From the NCBI GenBank assembly GCA_900552125.1, contig URYK01000037.1:1-25478 (forward strand): a DNA stretch of 25,478 nt, written 5' to 3'. Source of the stretch: an uncultured Solobacterium sp. (lineage in GTDB: Bacteria; Bacillota_I; Bacilli_A; Erysipelotrichales; Erysipelotrichaceae). Of this stretch, positions 1 to 7,991 are shown one piece after another; the stretch's first letter is position 1, and the number at the start of each line of letters is the position of its first letter. The notes under the pieces are model-generated. The model was not told where the DNA came from, searched no databases, and worked only from the letters and a program-made list of their open reading frames with translations. Position numbers and translations under genes: made by a program.

Positions 1-18
1 CACATGCGGTTTGATAAG

Positions 19-57
19 GGGAGGTAGTTTAATGACTATCTCCTACTTTCTTTTTAT
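19..57 (+). terminator. Rho-independent terminator of a gene lying left of the window
   Basis: GGAGGTAGT (20-28) pairs with ACTATCTCC (35-43) through one G:U pair around a 6-nt loop. A pyrimidine/T-rich tail follows (47-57). It probably ends transcription of the gene whose tail lies before position 1 and isolates the PTS operon from upstream read-through. Confidence 0.6.
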
Positions 58-324
58 TTAGTAGGTAGAATTTATGTATTTATTTTATAGTATTTGTTAT
101 TACTTAATAACTAGAAAATTAAAATATATCTGTTATAATGAGATGGAATTAAAAAATAGTTGTAATATTATGTTATATATAATTATAAGCATATATTGTT
201 ATTTTTATATTTAAAAAATTTTTTATTAAATAAAAAATAAATAGGATATCTTAAATTATATTAAGAGTAAATGGTAGATATGCTTGATTTATTATTTTTA
301 TAGTCCTATTTTTTGCGCAACAAA
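58..324. other. AT-rich intergenic stretch, no gene seen
   Basis: This very AT-rich DNA has no ORF with a credible ribosome binding site. The only recognisable element is an extended -10 match, TG-N-TATAAT (131-139), with no acceptable -35 about 17 nt upstream. It could be a weak upstream promoter giving a long leader, or chance in AT-rich DNA. Curved or AT-rich DNA ahead of a regulated promoter is common, but nothing specific can be claimed. Confidence 0.4.
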
Positions 325-347
325 TTGCTCATCACTATGATGAGCAA
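325..347. promoter_or_regulatory. Perfect 10-bp inverted repeat, candidate upstream operator
   Basis: Arms TTGCTCATCA (325-334) and TGATGAGCAA (338-347) are perfectly complementary around a 3-nt centre. No T-tract follows and it lies upstream of the predicted promoter, so a protein-binding site is more likely than a terminator. The TGCTCA core recurs 40 bp downstream at 366-371. It may bind the PRD regulator encoded in the operon; that link is inference. Confidence 0.6.
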
Positions 348-365
348 AGTATGGGGCAATTAAAG

Positions 366-385
366 TGCTCAACAATCATTGAGTA
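366..385. promoter_or_regulatory. Second inverted repeat overlapping the -35, candidate operator
   Basis: TGCTCAA (366-372) and TTGAGTA (379-385) form an imperfect palindrome with a 6-nt centre and one mismatch. Its left half repeats the TGCTCA core of the upstream perfect palindrome. Its right half contains the predicted -35 hexamer, so a bound protein would contact or block RNA polymerase. Confidence 0.5.
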
Positions 386-407
386 AACGCTTTCTTTCTC
401 TTAAAAT
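379..407 (+). promoter_or_regulatory. Sigma-A-type promoter of the galactitol-type PTS/DHA-kinase operon
   Basis: The -35 is TTGAGT (379-384), the spacer is 17 nt and the -10 is TAAAAT (402-407). Transcription would start near 414, giving a leader of about 55 nt before the first start codon at 470. It is the best-placed promoter ahead of the operon and is overlapped by a cre-like site and an inverted repeat. Confidence 0.6.
382..395. promoter_or_regulatory. cre site (CcpA operator) inside the operon promoter
   Basis: AGTAAACGCTTTCT matches the cre consensus TGWAANCGNTNWCA at all defined positions except the two outermost bases. It overlaps the end of the -35 and the spacer, centred near -25 from the predicted start. 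That is the classical location for CcpA roadblock or occlusion. Glucose repression of the operon is the expected outcome. Confidence 0.6.
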
Positions 408-469
408 TAAAGTGTAAATAAATTGCAAGCGCGCACGCATCTTATTTTACAAGAAGGAGGGACAAAGAG

Positions 470-934
470 ATGATCGATATGATTTGTGAAGACCTTTGTG
501 AACTTGATCTTGATGTAAAAAATACAAGTGAGTTTTTTGAAGTGATGAGTAACAAAGCAGAAAAATTAGGGTATATCACAAAAAATTTCTTATCAGCGAT
601 TGAGAAGAGAGAAGAAGAGTTTCCAACGGCTTTACCAACAGAACCATATCCTGTAGCAATTCCTCATTCTGATCCTATTAATATTATTAAGCAATTTATT
701 GCTCCGGTTCGATTAAAAAATGAAATTGATTGGTGTGAAATGGCAAATAATGACAATGTTTTAAAGGTCAGATTTGTATTCTTATTAGGATTTAAGCGAG
801 AAGATGGACATGTTCAGGTATTACAAACATTATTAGAAAATTTTCAAGATTCTGAATTAATGAATAAATTGTTAAATGCTAAAACTAAAGAAGAATATTT
901 GAATCTTGTAAAAAGTATGAAAGGTTTGGAATGA
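470..934 (+). CDS. PTS sugar transporter subunit IIA, galactitol/fructose class
   Basis: This is a cytoplasmic phosphocarrier that accepts phosphate from HPr and passes it to the IIB subunits encoded just downstream. The 154-residue length is normal for a stand-alone PTS_EIIA_2 domain. The VAIPHSD segment holds the expected phospho-histidine, His66. The start at 470 follows AAGGAGGGA (454-462) at good spacing; an in-frame ATG at 479 is a less well placed alternative. It is the first gene of the operon and its stop overlaps the next start (ATGA), implying translational coupling. The family assignment is clear. Galactitol class is inferred mainly from the GatC-type IIC and the small separate IIBs, and does not prove galactitol as substrate. 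Confidence 0.9.
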   Translation: MIDMICEDLCELDLDVKNTSEFFEVMSNKAEKLGYITKNFLSAIEKREEEFPTALPTEPYPVAIPHSDPINIIKQFIAPVRLKNEIDWCEMANNDNVLKVRFVFLLGFKREDGHVQVLQTLLENFQDSELMNKLLNAKTKEEYLNLVKSMKGLE

Positions 935-1212
935 AAAAAATAGTTGTTGCCTGTGGAAATGGAGTAGCGACTAGCCAATCTGTTGCATATAAAGTGAATA
1001 GAATGTTAGCAAAGAACCATGTTCATGCAAAAGTAGAGGCTATAAATTTAAGGTCATTGGAAAGAGAATTAAAGGATGCTGTTGCATATATAGAAATTAT
1101 GAAAACAGATAAGACTTACGATATACCTACTATTAATGGTATTGCATTTCTTTCAGGGGAAAATATTGACGAAGAATTTTCAAAACTTGTTGAAATAATA
1201 AATAATAGTTAG
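931..1212 (+). CDS. PTS sugar transporter subunit IIB, galactitol class (copy 1)
   Basis: This 93-residue single-domain IIB transfers phosphate from IIA to the sugar bound by the membrane IIC. The N-terminal beta strand runs into the P-loop VVACGNGVATSQ, where Cys8 is the expected phospho-cysteine. The length and C-x-x-G-V-A-T-S motif are typical of GatB-type IIB. It overlaps the IIA gene by 4 nt and is followed after 11 nt by a second IIB. The two IIBs align without gaps and are identical at about 54 of 93 positions by hand count, so they arose by tandem duplication but have diverged. Both keep Cys8 and the phosphate-binding loop, so neither looks degenerate. Confidence 0.92.
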   Translation: MKKIVVACGNGVATSQSVAYKVNRMLAKNHVHAKVEAINLRSLERELKDAVAYIEIMKTDKTYDIPTINGIAFLSGENIDEEFSKLVEIINNS

Positions 1213-1223
1213 GAGATAAAAAA

Positions 1224-1505
1224 ATGAAAAAAGTTATTGTAGCATGTGGAAGTGGAGTTGCAACTAGTCAAACTGTTGCTTCTAAAGTAAATCGTTTATT
1301 AAAAGAAAAAAATGTTGATGCAAAAGTAGAAGCGGTTGATTTAAAGTCAGTAGATCGTTATTTAACAGATGCTTGTGCTTATATTGCGATTACAAAAGTA
1401 AAAAAAGAATATTCTATTCCAGTAATTAATGGAATTGCATTTTTGACAGGTATGAATCAAGAAAAAGAATTACAAAGATTAATTGATGCAATTAATGCAA
1501 AATAA
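1224..1505 (+). CDS. PTS sugar transporter subunit IIB, galactitol class (copy 2)
   Basis: This second 93-residue IIB has the P-loop VIVACGSGVATSQ and phospho-acceptor Cys8. It has its own AGGAG ribosome binding site (1212-1216), so it can be translated independently of copy 1. The NGIAFL segment (residues about 69-74) is shared exactly with copy 1, while the helices between are more divergent. A 68-nt gap separates it from the IIC gene and contains a small hairpin (CAATTCA 1508-1514, TGAATTG 1518-1524). With only one IIC encoded, the two IIBs either compete for it, serve different sugars, or one acts as a signalling partner for the PRD regulator; these are alternatives, not conclusions. Confidence 0.92.
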   Translation: MKKVIVACGSGVATSQTVASKVNRLLKEKNVDAKVEAVDLKSVDRYLTDACAYIAITKVKKEYSIPVINGIAFLTGMNQEKELQRLIDAINAK

Positions 1506-1573
1506 TACAATTCATTTTGAATTGACGAAATTAATACGTAATATTTACTTTAATTTGAAAGGATGGGAAAATA

Positions 1574-2959
1574 ATGGATATTTTATCAGGAGTAGTAAAT
1601 TATCTACTTAGTTTAGGTGCGGCTATTTTTGTTCCAATTATCATAATTATTGCGGGTTTAATCGTTAGAATGAAACTTAAAGATGCTATTTCAGCAGGTA
1701 TTACACTTGGTGTAGCATTTACAGGTATGACAATGTTAATTAATTTTATGACTAGTGCTATTACACCTGCGGCTGAGGCTATGTTAGAAAATACTGGTAT
1801 TTCTTTACCAATAGTTGATGGTGGATGGACTACAATGTCAACTATTTCATGGTCATGGCCATATGCATTTTTAATGTTTCCATTATTAATTATTATCAAT
1901 GTTATTATGTTGGTTCTAAAGAAAACAAATACATTTAATGCAGATTTATGGAATGTTTGGGGTAAAATTTTCACTGCAGTAGGTGTAGTTGCTATAACAG
2001 GAAGTGTTCCACTAGCGTTTATTGTTGCAAGTATCCAAATTATTTTTGAATTGAAAACAGCAGATGTACATCAACGCCGTATTGAAGAATTATCTGGTAT
2101 TCCAGGTGTTACATGTACACATAAAATGTTATTCTTTGGCGCAGTTATGTATCCTGTTGATTGTTTACTAAGAAAAATTCCAGCTTTCAATAAAAAATTT
2201 GATGCAGAAGCTTTGAAAGATAAAGTTGGTATTTTTGCAGAAAACCACGTATTAGGATTTATTTTAGGAATTGTGTTTGGATTATTAGCTGGATATGAAG
2301 TAAATGCTACATTAACATTAGCTATTCAATGTGCAACTTCTTTAACTCTATTCCCAGTTATTACAAAATATTTTATGCAAGCTTTATCACCAATCAGTGA
2401 AGCTGTTTCAGAATACATGAATGAAAAATTCAAAGGAAGAACTTTACTTGTTGGATTAGATTGGCCATTCTTAGGTGGATCTAACGAAATTTGGTTAGCA
2501 GTTATTTGGTCTGTTCCTGTAACTTTAATTTGTGCTATGTTTTTACCAGGAAATAAAATATTACCATTTGCAGGGATTATTAATCTTGCTTTAGCTGTAC
2601 CTGCATATCTAGTTACAAAAGGAAATCTTCCTCGTATGTTAATTCTATGTACTTTAGGTGTTCCAGCATTTTTATGGGTAGGAACTGCATTTGCACCATT
2701 TATTACAGATTTAGCTAATTCTACAGGTGCAGTAGCACTTAAAGCAGGAGAAATGATTTCTAATTCTTCTATTGATGGTCCAGTATTCACATACGCAATG
2801 TCTCAAGTATTTGATGTTATTAATGGAAACTGGATTCCAATGATTGTCTTAATTGTATGGTTAGTATGTTATGCATTCTACTATCGTGAACTTTCTAGAG
2901 AAAATAAAGCAGCTCAATTAGCTGAAAAAGAATTATCTGAAGAAGGGGCAATAGAATAA
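1574..2959 (+). CDS. PTS galactitol-class permease subunit IIC (GatC family)
   Basis: This is an integral membrane sugar-translocating subunit of 461 residues with about ten or more hydrophobic segments. Its N-terminal layout matches GatC: an Ile-rich first helix, a WPYAFLMFPLLIIIN helix and then the NADLWNVWGKIF loop. The internal GLDWPFLGGSNEIW segment sits where GatC has GLDPALLLG, and PGNKILPFAG corresponds to the GatC PGNQVLPFGD loop. The ATG at 1574 follows AAAGGATGGG (1558-1567). The stop overlaps the next start as TAATG. A weak internal promoter (TTGACG 1522-1527, TTTACT 1545-1550) may exist upstream. True galactitol specificity is doubtful because no galactitol-1-phosphate dehydrogenase or tagatose-bisphosphate aldolase is nearby. 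Confidence 0.9.
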   Translation: MDILSGVVNYLLSLGAAIFVPIIIIIAGLIVRMKLKDAISAGITLGVAFTGMTMLINFMTSAITPAAEAMLENTGISLPIVDGGWTTMSTISWSWPYAFLMFPLLIIINVIMLVLKKTNTFNADLWNVWGKIFTAVGVVAITGSVPLAFIVASIQIIFELKTADVHQRRIEELSGIPGVTCTHKMLFFGAVMYPVDCLLRKIPAFNKKFDAEALKDKVGIFAENHVLGFILGIVFGLLAGYEVNATLTLAIQCATSLTLFPVITKYFMQALSPISEAVSEYMNEKFKGRTLLVGLDWPFLGGSNEIWLAVIWSVPVTLICAMFLPGNKILPFAGIINLALAVPAYLVTKGNLPRMLILCTLGVPAFLWVGTAFAPFITDLANSTGAVALKAGEMISNSSIDGPVFTYAMSQVFDVINGNWIPMIVLIVWLVCYAFYYRELSRENKAAQLAEKELSEEGAIE

Positions 2960-3600
2960 TGCTGTCATTTAGTCAAAGAGAAGGTAGAGAAATTGTAGAT
3001 AAAATGATCCGTGTTATTCAAGATAATAAGGATTATTTAAGTGAAGTTGATGGAGCTATTGGTGATGGGGATCATGGAATTAATATGAATAAAGGATTTA
3101 CAATGGTTGAAGATCAACTAAAAGAAAAAGAATCTACATTGACAGAGGCATTGGGGATTTTATCCATGACATTGATGGAAAAGATTGGTGGATCTATGGG
3201 TCCATTGTATGGCTCTATCTTTATGGGGATGCAAATGGCTACAAGTGGTAAAGAAGAAATAAATGGTGATGTACTACAAGCAATGTTTGTACAAGCTTAT
3301 GATAATATAAAAATGATTTCTCCAGCCAAACCTGGTGATAAAACACTTGTCGATGTTTTGGACCCAGCAGTGAATGCTTATGTAAAGACTTGGGATGAAA
3401 CGTCTGATGTTAAGCAAGCATTAGAAGCGTGTAAAACAGCTAGTTCAGAAGGCTTATTGTCAACAATAAATATGGAAGCAAAATTAGGGAGAGCTTCAAG
3501 ATTAAAAGAGAAGTCTGTAGGTCATCAAGATGCAGGGGCAACTTCTTGTTCCTTATTAATAAATGCAATATGCGATGCAGCACAAAAGTTGCTTAAATAA
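2959..3600 (+). CDS. dhaL: DhaL-type dihydroxyacetone kinase ADP/ATP-binding subunit (copy 1)
   Basis: This is the nucleotide-binding half of a two-subunit dihydroxyacetone-type kinase; it pairs with DhaK1 encoded 12 nt downstream. The 213 residues are the usual DhaL length. Residues 31-40 read DGAIGDGDHG, giving the three Mg-binding aspartates Asp31, Asp36 and Asp38 (equivalent to Asp30/35/37 of E. coli DhaL) plus His39. The GGSMGPLYG segment (about residues 77-85) is the conserved nucleotide loop, and GHQDAGATS near the C-terminus is also typical. Its start overlaps the IIC stop by one base, so it is translationally coupled to the transporter. No DhaM phosphodonor is present, so the kinase may use free ATP or a DhaM encoded elsewhere. 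Confidence 0.9.
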   Translation: MLSFSQREGREIVDKMIRVIQDNKDYLSEVDGAIGDGDHGINMNKGFTMVEDQLKEKESTLTEALGILSMTLMEKIGGSMGPLYGSIFMGMQMATSGKEEINGDVLQAMFVQAYDNIKMISPAKPGDKTLVDVLDPAVNAYVKTWDETSDVKQALEACKTASSEGLLSTINMEAKLGRASRLKEKSVGHQDAGATSCSLLINAICDAAQKLLK

Positions 3601-3612
3601 AAAGGAGAAACT

Positions 3613-4611
3613 ATGCAAAGATTTGTAAATAATCCTGATCATATAGTTGAAGATATGTTGAAAGGATATGAAAAAGCTCATAATAAGCAAATTCATATAA
3701 GTGAAAATCATGATCATGTTGTAGTGAAAAATAACCTCAAAGAAGGAAAAGTAGGAATTGTAAGTGGTGGTGGAAGTGGTCATGAACCATGTTTCTTAGG
3801 ATATGTCGGGGAACATATGTTAGATGCAGCTGCAGTAGGAGAAGTATTCTCTTCTCCTCCAGCAACAGCTTTTTTAGAAGCATTTAAAGAAGCAGATACT
3901 GGAGCTGGAGTTGCTTGTCTATTTGGAAACTATGCAGGCGATAACATGAATGTAAAAATGGCAGTTCAAATGGCAAAAATGCAAGGTATTGAAGTGAAAT
4001 ATGTTACTGCTAATGATGATTTGGCTAGTGCTGATAAAGATCATAAAGAAAAACGTCATGGGATCGCAGGAAGTTTATTTATGTGGAAAATAGGATGCGC
4101 AAAGGCTGAACTTGGTGGAACATTAGACGAAGTAATTGAAGCAGCTCAGGAGGCTGTAGATCAAACACGTAGTATTTGTGTTGGATTAAGTCCATGTTCT
4201 ATTCCTGCCGTTGGTCATCCAAACTTTGAAATAAAAGAAGGAACCATGGAATTTGGAATTGGTCATCATGGTGAACCTGGAGTAAGAGTAGAAGATATAA
4301 AAGATGCACATTGTATAGCAAATGAATTATGTACAATGGTAAAAGAAGATTTAGAACTACGTCAAGGAGAAGAAATCGCAGTAATTGTATCTGGATTGGG
4401 TGGAACTCCTTTAATGGAACAATATGTTGTATATAACGAAGTAGAAAATTATTTCAAGAATGAAAATATTAATATTTATAAAGCTTTTGTAGGAGATTAT
4501 GTTACATCTTTAGAAATGAATGGTATTGCATTAACTGTAATGCGAGTAAAAGAACACATGAAAGAATTACTTGATTTAGAAGTAAATACACCAGAGTTTA
4601 AGTTGTTATAG
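3613..4611 (+). CDS. dhaK: DhaK-type dihydroxyacetone kinase substrate-binding subunit (copy 1)
   Basis: This is the substrate-binding subunit that holds a short ketose as a hemiaminal for phosphorylation by DhaL. The 332 residues include SGGGSGHEP (about 51-59, with His57), GNYAGD (Asp110) and GHHGEPG, in which His219 corresponds to the covalent His218 of E. coli DhaK. All three catalytic positions are therefore present, so it looks active on dihydroxyacetone or a close analogue such as erythrulose or another short ketose. The ATG at 3613 follows AAAGGAG. It sits next to DhaL1 in L-K order, the reverse of the second pair in this operon. The family is certain; the exact substrate is not. Confidence 0.9.
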   Translation: MQRFVNNPDHIVEDMLKGYEKAHNKQIHISENHDHVVVKNNLKEGKVGIVSGGGSGHEPCFLGYVGEHMLDAAAVGEVFSSPPATAFLEAFKEADTGAGVACLFGNYAGDNMNVKMAVQMAKMQGIEVKYVTANDDLASADKDHKEKRHGIAGSLFMWKIGCAKAELGGTLDEVIEAAQEAVDQTRSICVGLSPCSIPAVGHPNFEIKEGTMEFGIGHHGEPGVRVEDIKDAHCIANELCTMVKEDLELRQGEEIAVIVSGLGGTPLMEQYVVYNEVENYFKNENINIYKAFVGDYVTSLEMNGIALTVMRVKEHMKELLDLEVNTPEFKLL

Positions 4612-4627
4612 AGAGAGGAGAATGCAT

Positions 4628-6697
4628 GTGTCGTTGGATGAAAGAGGTTATAAGATTTTAAAAACAATAGTTGATGATCCGACGATTACAGGTGTTCAGC
4701 TCGAAAAAGAAATGGGACTTACAAGAAAACAAATATCATATTCGCTTGAAAAAATTAATTATTATTTAATGGATAACGGATTTAATAATATAGAGAGATT
4801 AAAAACTGGAAAATTTGTTGTACAGAAAGAAGTTATTGATGCGTTTAAAACAAACAAATTGAATGATAATATCGATCGTTACATTTTTGCAGAACATGAA
4901 CGTATTCTTTTGATTACCTTAATGCTATTAGAACATAAAGAAGAATTTAGTATAAATCATTTTACTTTTATGTTTAAAGTAAGTAAAAATACTGTGATTA
5001 GTGATATTCGCAAAGTACATTCAACCCTGATGCAACAATATGATTTAGAAATACTTTATAATAGGCAAAAAGGATATTACATTGTTGGAAAAGAATACGA
5101 AAAAAGAATTTTGATGGTACGTATAATACGAGAATTATTAGGACTTTCCAATGGAAAGGCAATGATACACTCCGTATTAGAAATAGATGAATCAATACTA
5201 TCAAAATTAAAACAAGATGTTGAAGAAGTAGAAAAAAGAATACATGTACGATTTATTGATGAGAGAATAAAAGAAATTCCTTATATTTTATACTTTAATT
5301 TGTTGCGGATACAATCAAAAAAATATTTAGATGTACTTCCAGAAGATTATCAACACATAATAGGAACAAATGAATATGGAATTGTGTTAGATGTATTTAA
5401 AAAATATGAGATAGAAAACCCTTTTGAAAAAATGTTCTTAGTATCACAATTTCAAGTATCTAGTATAAGTAGCGAGTATAATAAAAATTTTGAAGATGAA
5501 CTTCGTAATGTTGCAAGCTTAGTTTTAGAGAATTTTGAAAATTTAGTTTGCTTTAAGTTTAAAGATTCAAAAAGTTTATTAGAAGCTTTAGTTCAGCATA
5601 TAAAACCAGCTTTATATCGTATTCGATATCAATATCATATCGAAGGCAATATATTGAATATGATTTTACCACAACACGGATATCTTCATGAAATTATTCG
5701 CCATACAATTCGACCTTTAGAAGATTTCATCGAACATAAAATACCGGATGAAGAATTAGCATATATTACGATTTTATTTGGTGGGTGGTTAACTAAAGAA
5801 GGACGTCTAGATATACTAGAAGAAAAAAAGAAGGCTATTGTTGTTTGTACAAATGGAGTCTCTATATCTAATTTTCTATTTATAAATTTAAAAGAAGTAT
5901 TTCCAGAATTTGATTTTATAACAACGTTATCTGTAAGAGAATTTAATGAATATAAAAAGCATTATGATATTGTATTTACTACAGTTTATTTAGAAACAAA
6001 TAAACCGCAATTTTTAGTAAGACCTATTATGAATGAATTAGATTTACAAAATATAAGAAAAAATGTATTTGGTGAATTGATGAATGTATCTATGTATGAA
6101 ATTAAGTCGTCAAGTTTAATCAAAATTGTAGAGGAATTTGCAGATATTCATGATCGAAAGGGACTATTAAACGCTTTGAAATCCTATCTAGGAGAGTCTT
6201 CAAGTAAAGAAATTGAAAAGAAGGAAATTCTTTCTGCGGAGATAAGTTTAGATACATTATTACCAAGCTCTAATATTATTATTTCTGAGGAAAAGATGGA
6301 TTGGCAAGACGCAATTCGTCTTGCCTCATCTCCATTATTAAAAAATGGTTGCATTACTCAAGAATATGTAAAGCATATGCTAAAAGCAATAGAAAAAGAT
6401 ACACCGATTTGGATGATTGCAGATGGATTAATATTAGCACATGCAGGAATTGATGATGGAGTTAAGCATTTAGGGATGAGTTTATTAAAATTACCAGAAA
6501 AGATAAGTATCAATAATTATATGAATGCAGATATCATCATAGTTCTTGCTACTCCAAATCGCGATATTCATTTGAAAGCTCTATATAGTTTAATTGATAT
6601 TACAGAAGATAAAAATGATTTCAACTTATTAAAATATGCTAAATCAAAAGAAGAAATAAGGAAAATTGTAAAAAAGGAGAGAAACGAATTATGTTAG
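4628..6697 (+). CDS. PRD-containing BglG/MtlR-type transcriptional regulator with EIIB and EIIA domains
   Basis: This activator or repressor is controlled by PTS phosphorylation and is probably the operon's own regulator. Numbering from the ATG at 4622, residues about 1-70 form one helix-turn-helix and 90-155 a second (SKNTVISDIRKVH). PRD modules follow (about 180-400; His326 in VQHIKPALYRIR). An EIIB-like domain has Cys409 in VVCTNGVS, and a C-terminal EIIA_2 domain has His607 in ILAHAGID. I place the start at GTG 4628, because the GGAG at 4617-4620 is only 1 nt from the ATG at 4622 but 7 nt from the GTG. The 3' end overlaps the aldolase gene by 7 nt. Its mid-operon position implies autoregulation. 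The inverted repeats at 325-385 are its likely targets, by inference. Confidence 0.88.
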   Translation: MSLDERGYKILKTIVDDPTITGVQLEKEMGLTRKQISYSLEKINYYLMDNGFNNIERLKTGKFVVQKEVIDAFKTNKLNDNIDRYIFAEHERILLITLMLLEHKEEFSINHFTFMFKVSKNTVISDIRKVHSTLMQQYDLEILYNRQKGYYIVGKEYEKRILMVRIIRELLGLSNGKAMIHSVLEIDESILSKLKQDVEEVEKRIHVRFIDERIKEIPYILYFNLLRIQSKKYLDVLPEDYQHIIGTNEYGIVLDVFKKYEIENPFEKMFLVSQFQVSSISSEYNKNFEDELRNVASLVLENFENLVCFKFKDSKSLLEALVQHIKPALYRIRYQYHIEGNILNMILPQHGYLHEIIRHTIRPLEDFIEHKIPDEELAYITILFGGWLTKEGRLDILEEKKKAIVVCTNGVSISNFLFINLKEVFPEFDFITTLSVREFNEYKKHYDIVFTTVYLETNKPQFLVRPIMNELDLQNIRKNVFGELMNVSMYEIKSSSLIKIVEEFADIHDRKGLLNALKSYLGESSSKEIEKKEILSAEISLDTLLPSSNIIISEEKMDWQDAIRLASSPLLKNGCITQEYVKHMLKAIEKDTPIWMIADGLILAHAGIDDGVKHLGMSLLKLPEKISINNYMNADIIIVLATPNRDIHLKALYSLIDITEDKNDFNLLKYAKSKEEIRKIVKKERNELC

Positions 6698-7362
6698 AAA
6701 CATTAAAAAAAGAAGTTTGTGAAATTGCAAAACGTGCACAACATGATGGTTTATGTAAACATAAATCAGGAAACTTTTCTGCACGTGATGAAGAAACTGG
6801 TTATGTTGTAATTACTCCTACAAGTGTGGATCGTGAATTGTTAACACCTAGAGATATGATCGTAATGGATTTAGATGCTAATGTAATTGAAAATTTATCA
6901 GGTTTAAAACCAACAAGTGAAGCATTGATGCACTTAACAATTTATAAAACTAGAGAAGATGCTAAAGCAATAGCACATACGCATTCTATGTATGCAACTA
7001 CTTTTGCATTGCTAAATAAACCTATTCCAGCTATTGTTTACGAAGTAGCTAATTTAGGGTTAACAAAAGCCCGTGTTCCTGTTGCTCCTTATGGTCGTCC
7101 AGGAACTCCAGACCTTGCAAATAGTGTAATTGAAGCATGTAAAGAATCAGAAAGCTTTTTGATGGAAAAACATGGGGCAGTAGCTTTTGATTCTACAAAT
7201 ATTTATGAGGCATTCTTAAAAGCTGCTTATATTGAAGAATTGGCACAGTTATACTACAATGCTTTAACTGCATCACAAGGAAAAGAACCAGATAGCTTCC
7301 CACAAGAAGAATTACAAAAATGGGAATATCCTAAAGAAATTAAATTCCCTAATGCAAAATAA
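6691..7362 (+). CDS. Class II aldolase/adducin family sugar-phosphate aldolase (FucA/AraD-like)
   Basis: This is a zinc-dependent aldolase or epimerase of the L-fuculose-phosphate aldolase fold. The 223 residues match the family. The zinc ligands are visible as His96 and His98 (AHTHS) and His161 (EKHGAV), with Glu77 in PTSE as the catalytic acid/base. SGNFSAR (26-32) and ITPTS (41-45) form the phosphate-binding loops. Enzymes of this type cleave ketose 1-phosphates into DHAP and an aldehyde, or invert a carbon next to a carbonyl. Here the likely substrate is the PTS product. The gene overlaps the regulator by 7 nt and its GGAGAG site lies inside that gene. Aldolase is favoured over ribulose-phosphate epimerase because DHA-type kinases flank it, but this is context only. 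Confidence 0.88.
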   Translation: MLETLKKEVCEIAKRAQHDGLCKHKSGNFSARDEETGYVVITPTSVDRELLTPRDMIVMDLDANVIENLSGLKPTSEALMHLTIYKTREDAKAIAHTHSMYATTFALLNKPIPAIVYEVANLGLTKARVPVAPYGRPGTPDLANSVIEACKESESFLMEKHGAVAFDSTNIYEAFLKAAYIEELAQLYYNALTASQGKEPDSFPQEELQKWEYPKEIKFPNAK

Positions 7363-7370
7363 GGTAAATT

Positions 7371-7991
7371 GTGCTTAGATTTTATTTTGTAAGACATGGA
7401 CAAACAATATCAAATATACGACATACACTGCAGGGTTGGTCGGATACGCCTTTAACAAGTCTGGGGATCCAGCAGGGGATGCAACTGCATCAAAGGCTTC
7501 TGACCACCCCTTTTTTAGCTGTATATTCATCGCCTAGTAAGCGTGCTTTTCAGACTGCATCATATGTATGTCAAGATAGAAATTTGAATATTCAGTGTTT
7601 AGATGGATTAAAAGAGTTACATTTTGGTACTATGGAAGGTCAATCCGAAGATATTGAAAATGCAAATACTTCTGTACAAAGAATTTTATATAATTGGCAT
7701 GAATTTGGTGGAGAAACGATATCTGATGTAACGAGAAGAATAAAAGAAACGCTAGAAAAGTTAGTAGAAAAGCATAAATTAGAAAATGGGAATATTTTAT
7801 GTGTTTCACATGGTTTTTCAATTTTAGCAGCGATTCGAGCAGTAGATATGAATACATTTGATACTTGTCTATTAAATGATAATTTTATAAAAAACTGTGC
7901 CATTACAATAATCGAATGGGAAGATGGTATTTTTACAATAAAAATGATAAATCAATACGAGGAGATAGTATATGAAAAAAATAATAAATAA
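7371..7991 (+). CDS. Histidine phosphatase superfamily (phosphoglycerate-mutase-like) protein
   Basis: This 206-residue cytoplasmic phosphohydrolase of the branch-1 histidine phosphatase fold has the VRHGQT motif (Arg8, phospho-accepting His9), Arg58 in SSPSKRA, Glu82 in KELHFG and the second catalytic His147 in CVSHG. All core residues are retained. The start is GTG 7371, with a weak AAGG immediately after the aldolase stop. The C-terminus overlaps the DhaK2 gene by 20 nt. Members of this family often remove phosphate from sugar or acid phosphates, and true 2,3-bisphosphoglycerate mutases are longer. In this operon it could trim a dead-end or over-accumulated phosphosugar, or deliberately dephosphorylate the PTS product before re-phosphorylation by a DHA-type kinase. 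Substrate unknown. Confidence 0.85.
   Translation: MLRFYFVRHGQTISNIRHTLQGWSDTPLTSLGIQQGMQLHQRLLTTPFLAVYSSPSKRAFQTASYVCQDRNLNIQCLDGLKELHFGTMEGQSEDIENANTSVQRILYNWHEFGGETISDVTRRIKETLEKLVEKHKLENGNILCVSHGFSILAAIRAVDMNTFDTCLLNDNFIKNCAITIIEWEDGIFTIKMINQYEEIVYEKNNK

Noticed and set aside
144..215. Short ORF starting ATG-GAA-TTA in the AT-rich leader region
   Set aside because: It has no ribosome binding site, low-complexity AT-rich codons and no recognisable product; chance is sufficient.
314..331. Possible sigma-54 (-24/-12) promoter, TTGCGC followed by TTGCT
   Set aside because: The GG of the -24 element is missing and the spacing is off. The operon's regulator has PRD/EIIB/EIIA domains and no AAA+ domain, so sigma-54 control is not expected.
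423..438. Second cre-like element TGCAAGCG in the operon leader
   Set aside because: Only the left half matches cre; the right half has several mismatches.
1600..2790. Long minus-strand open frames opposite the IIC gene
   Set aside because: They are antisense shadows of a clear membrane protein gene, without ribosome binding sites or recognisable domains.
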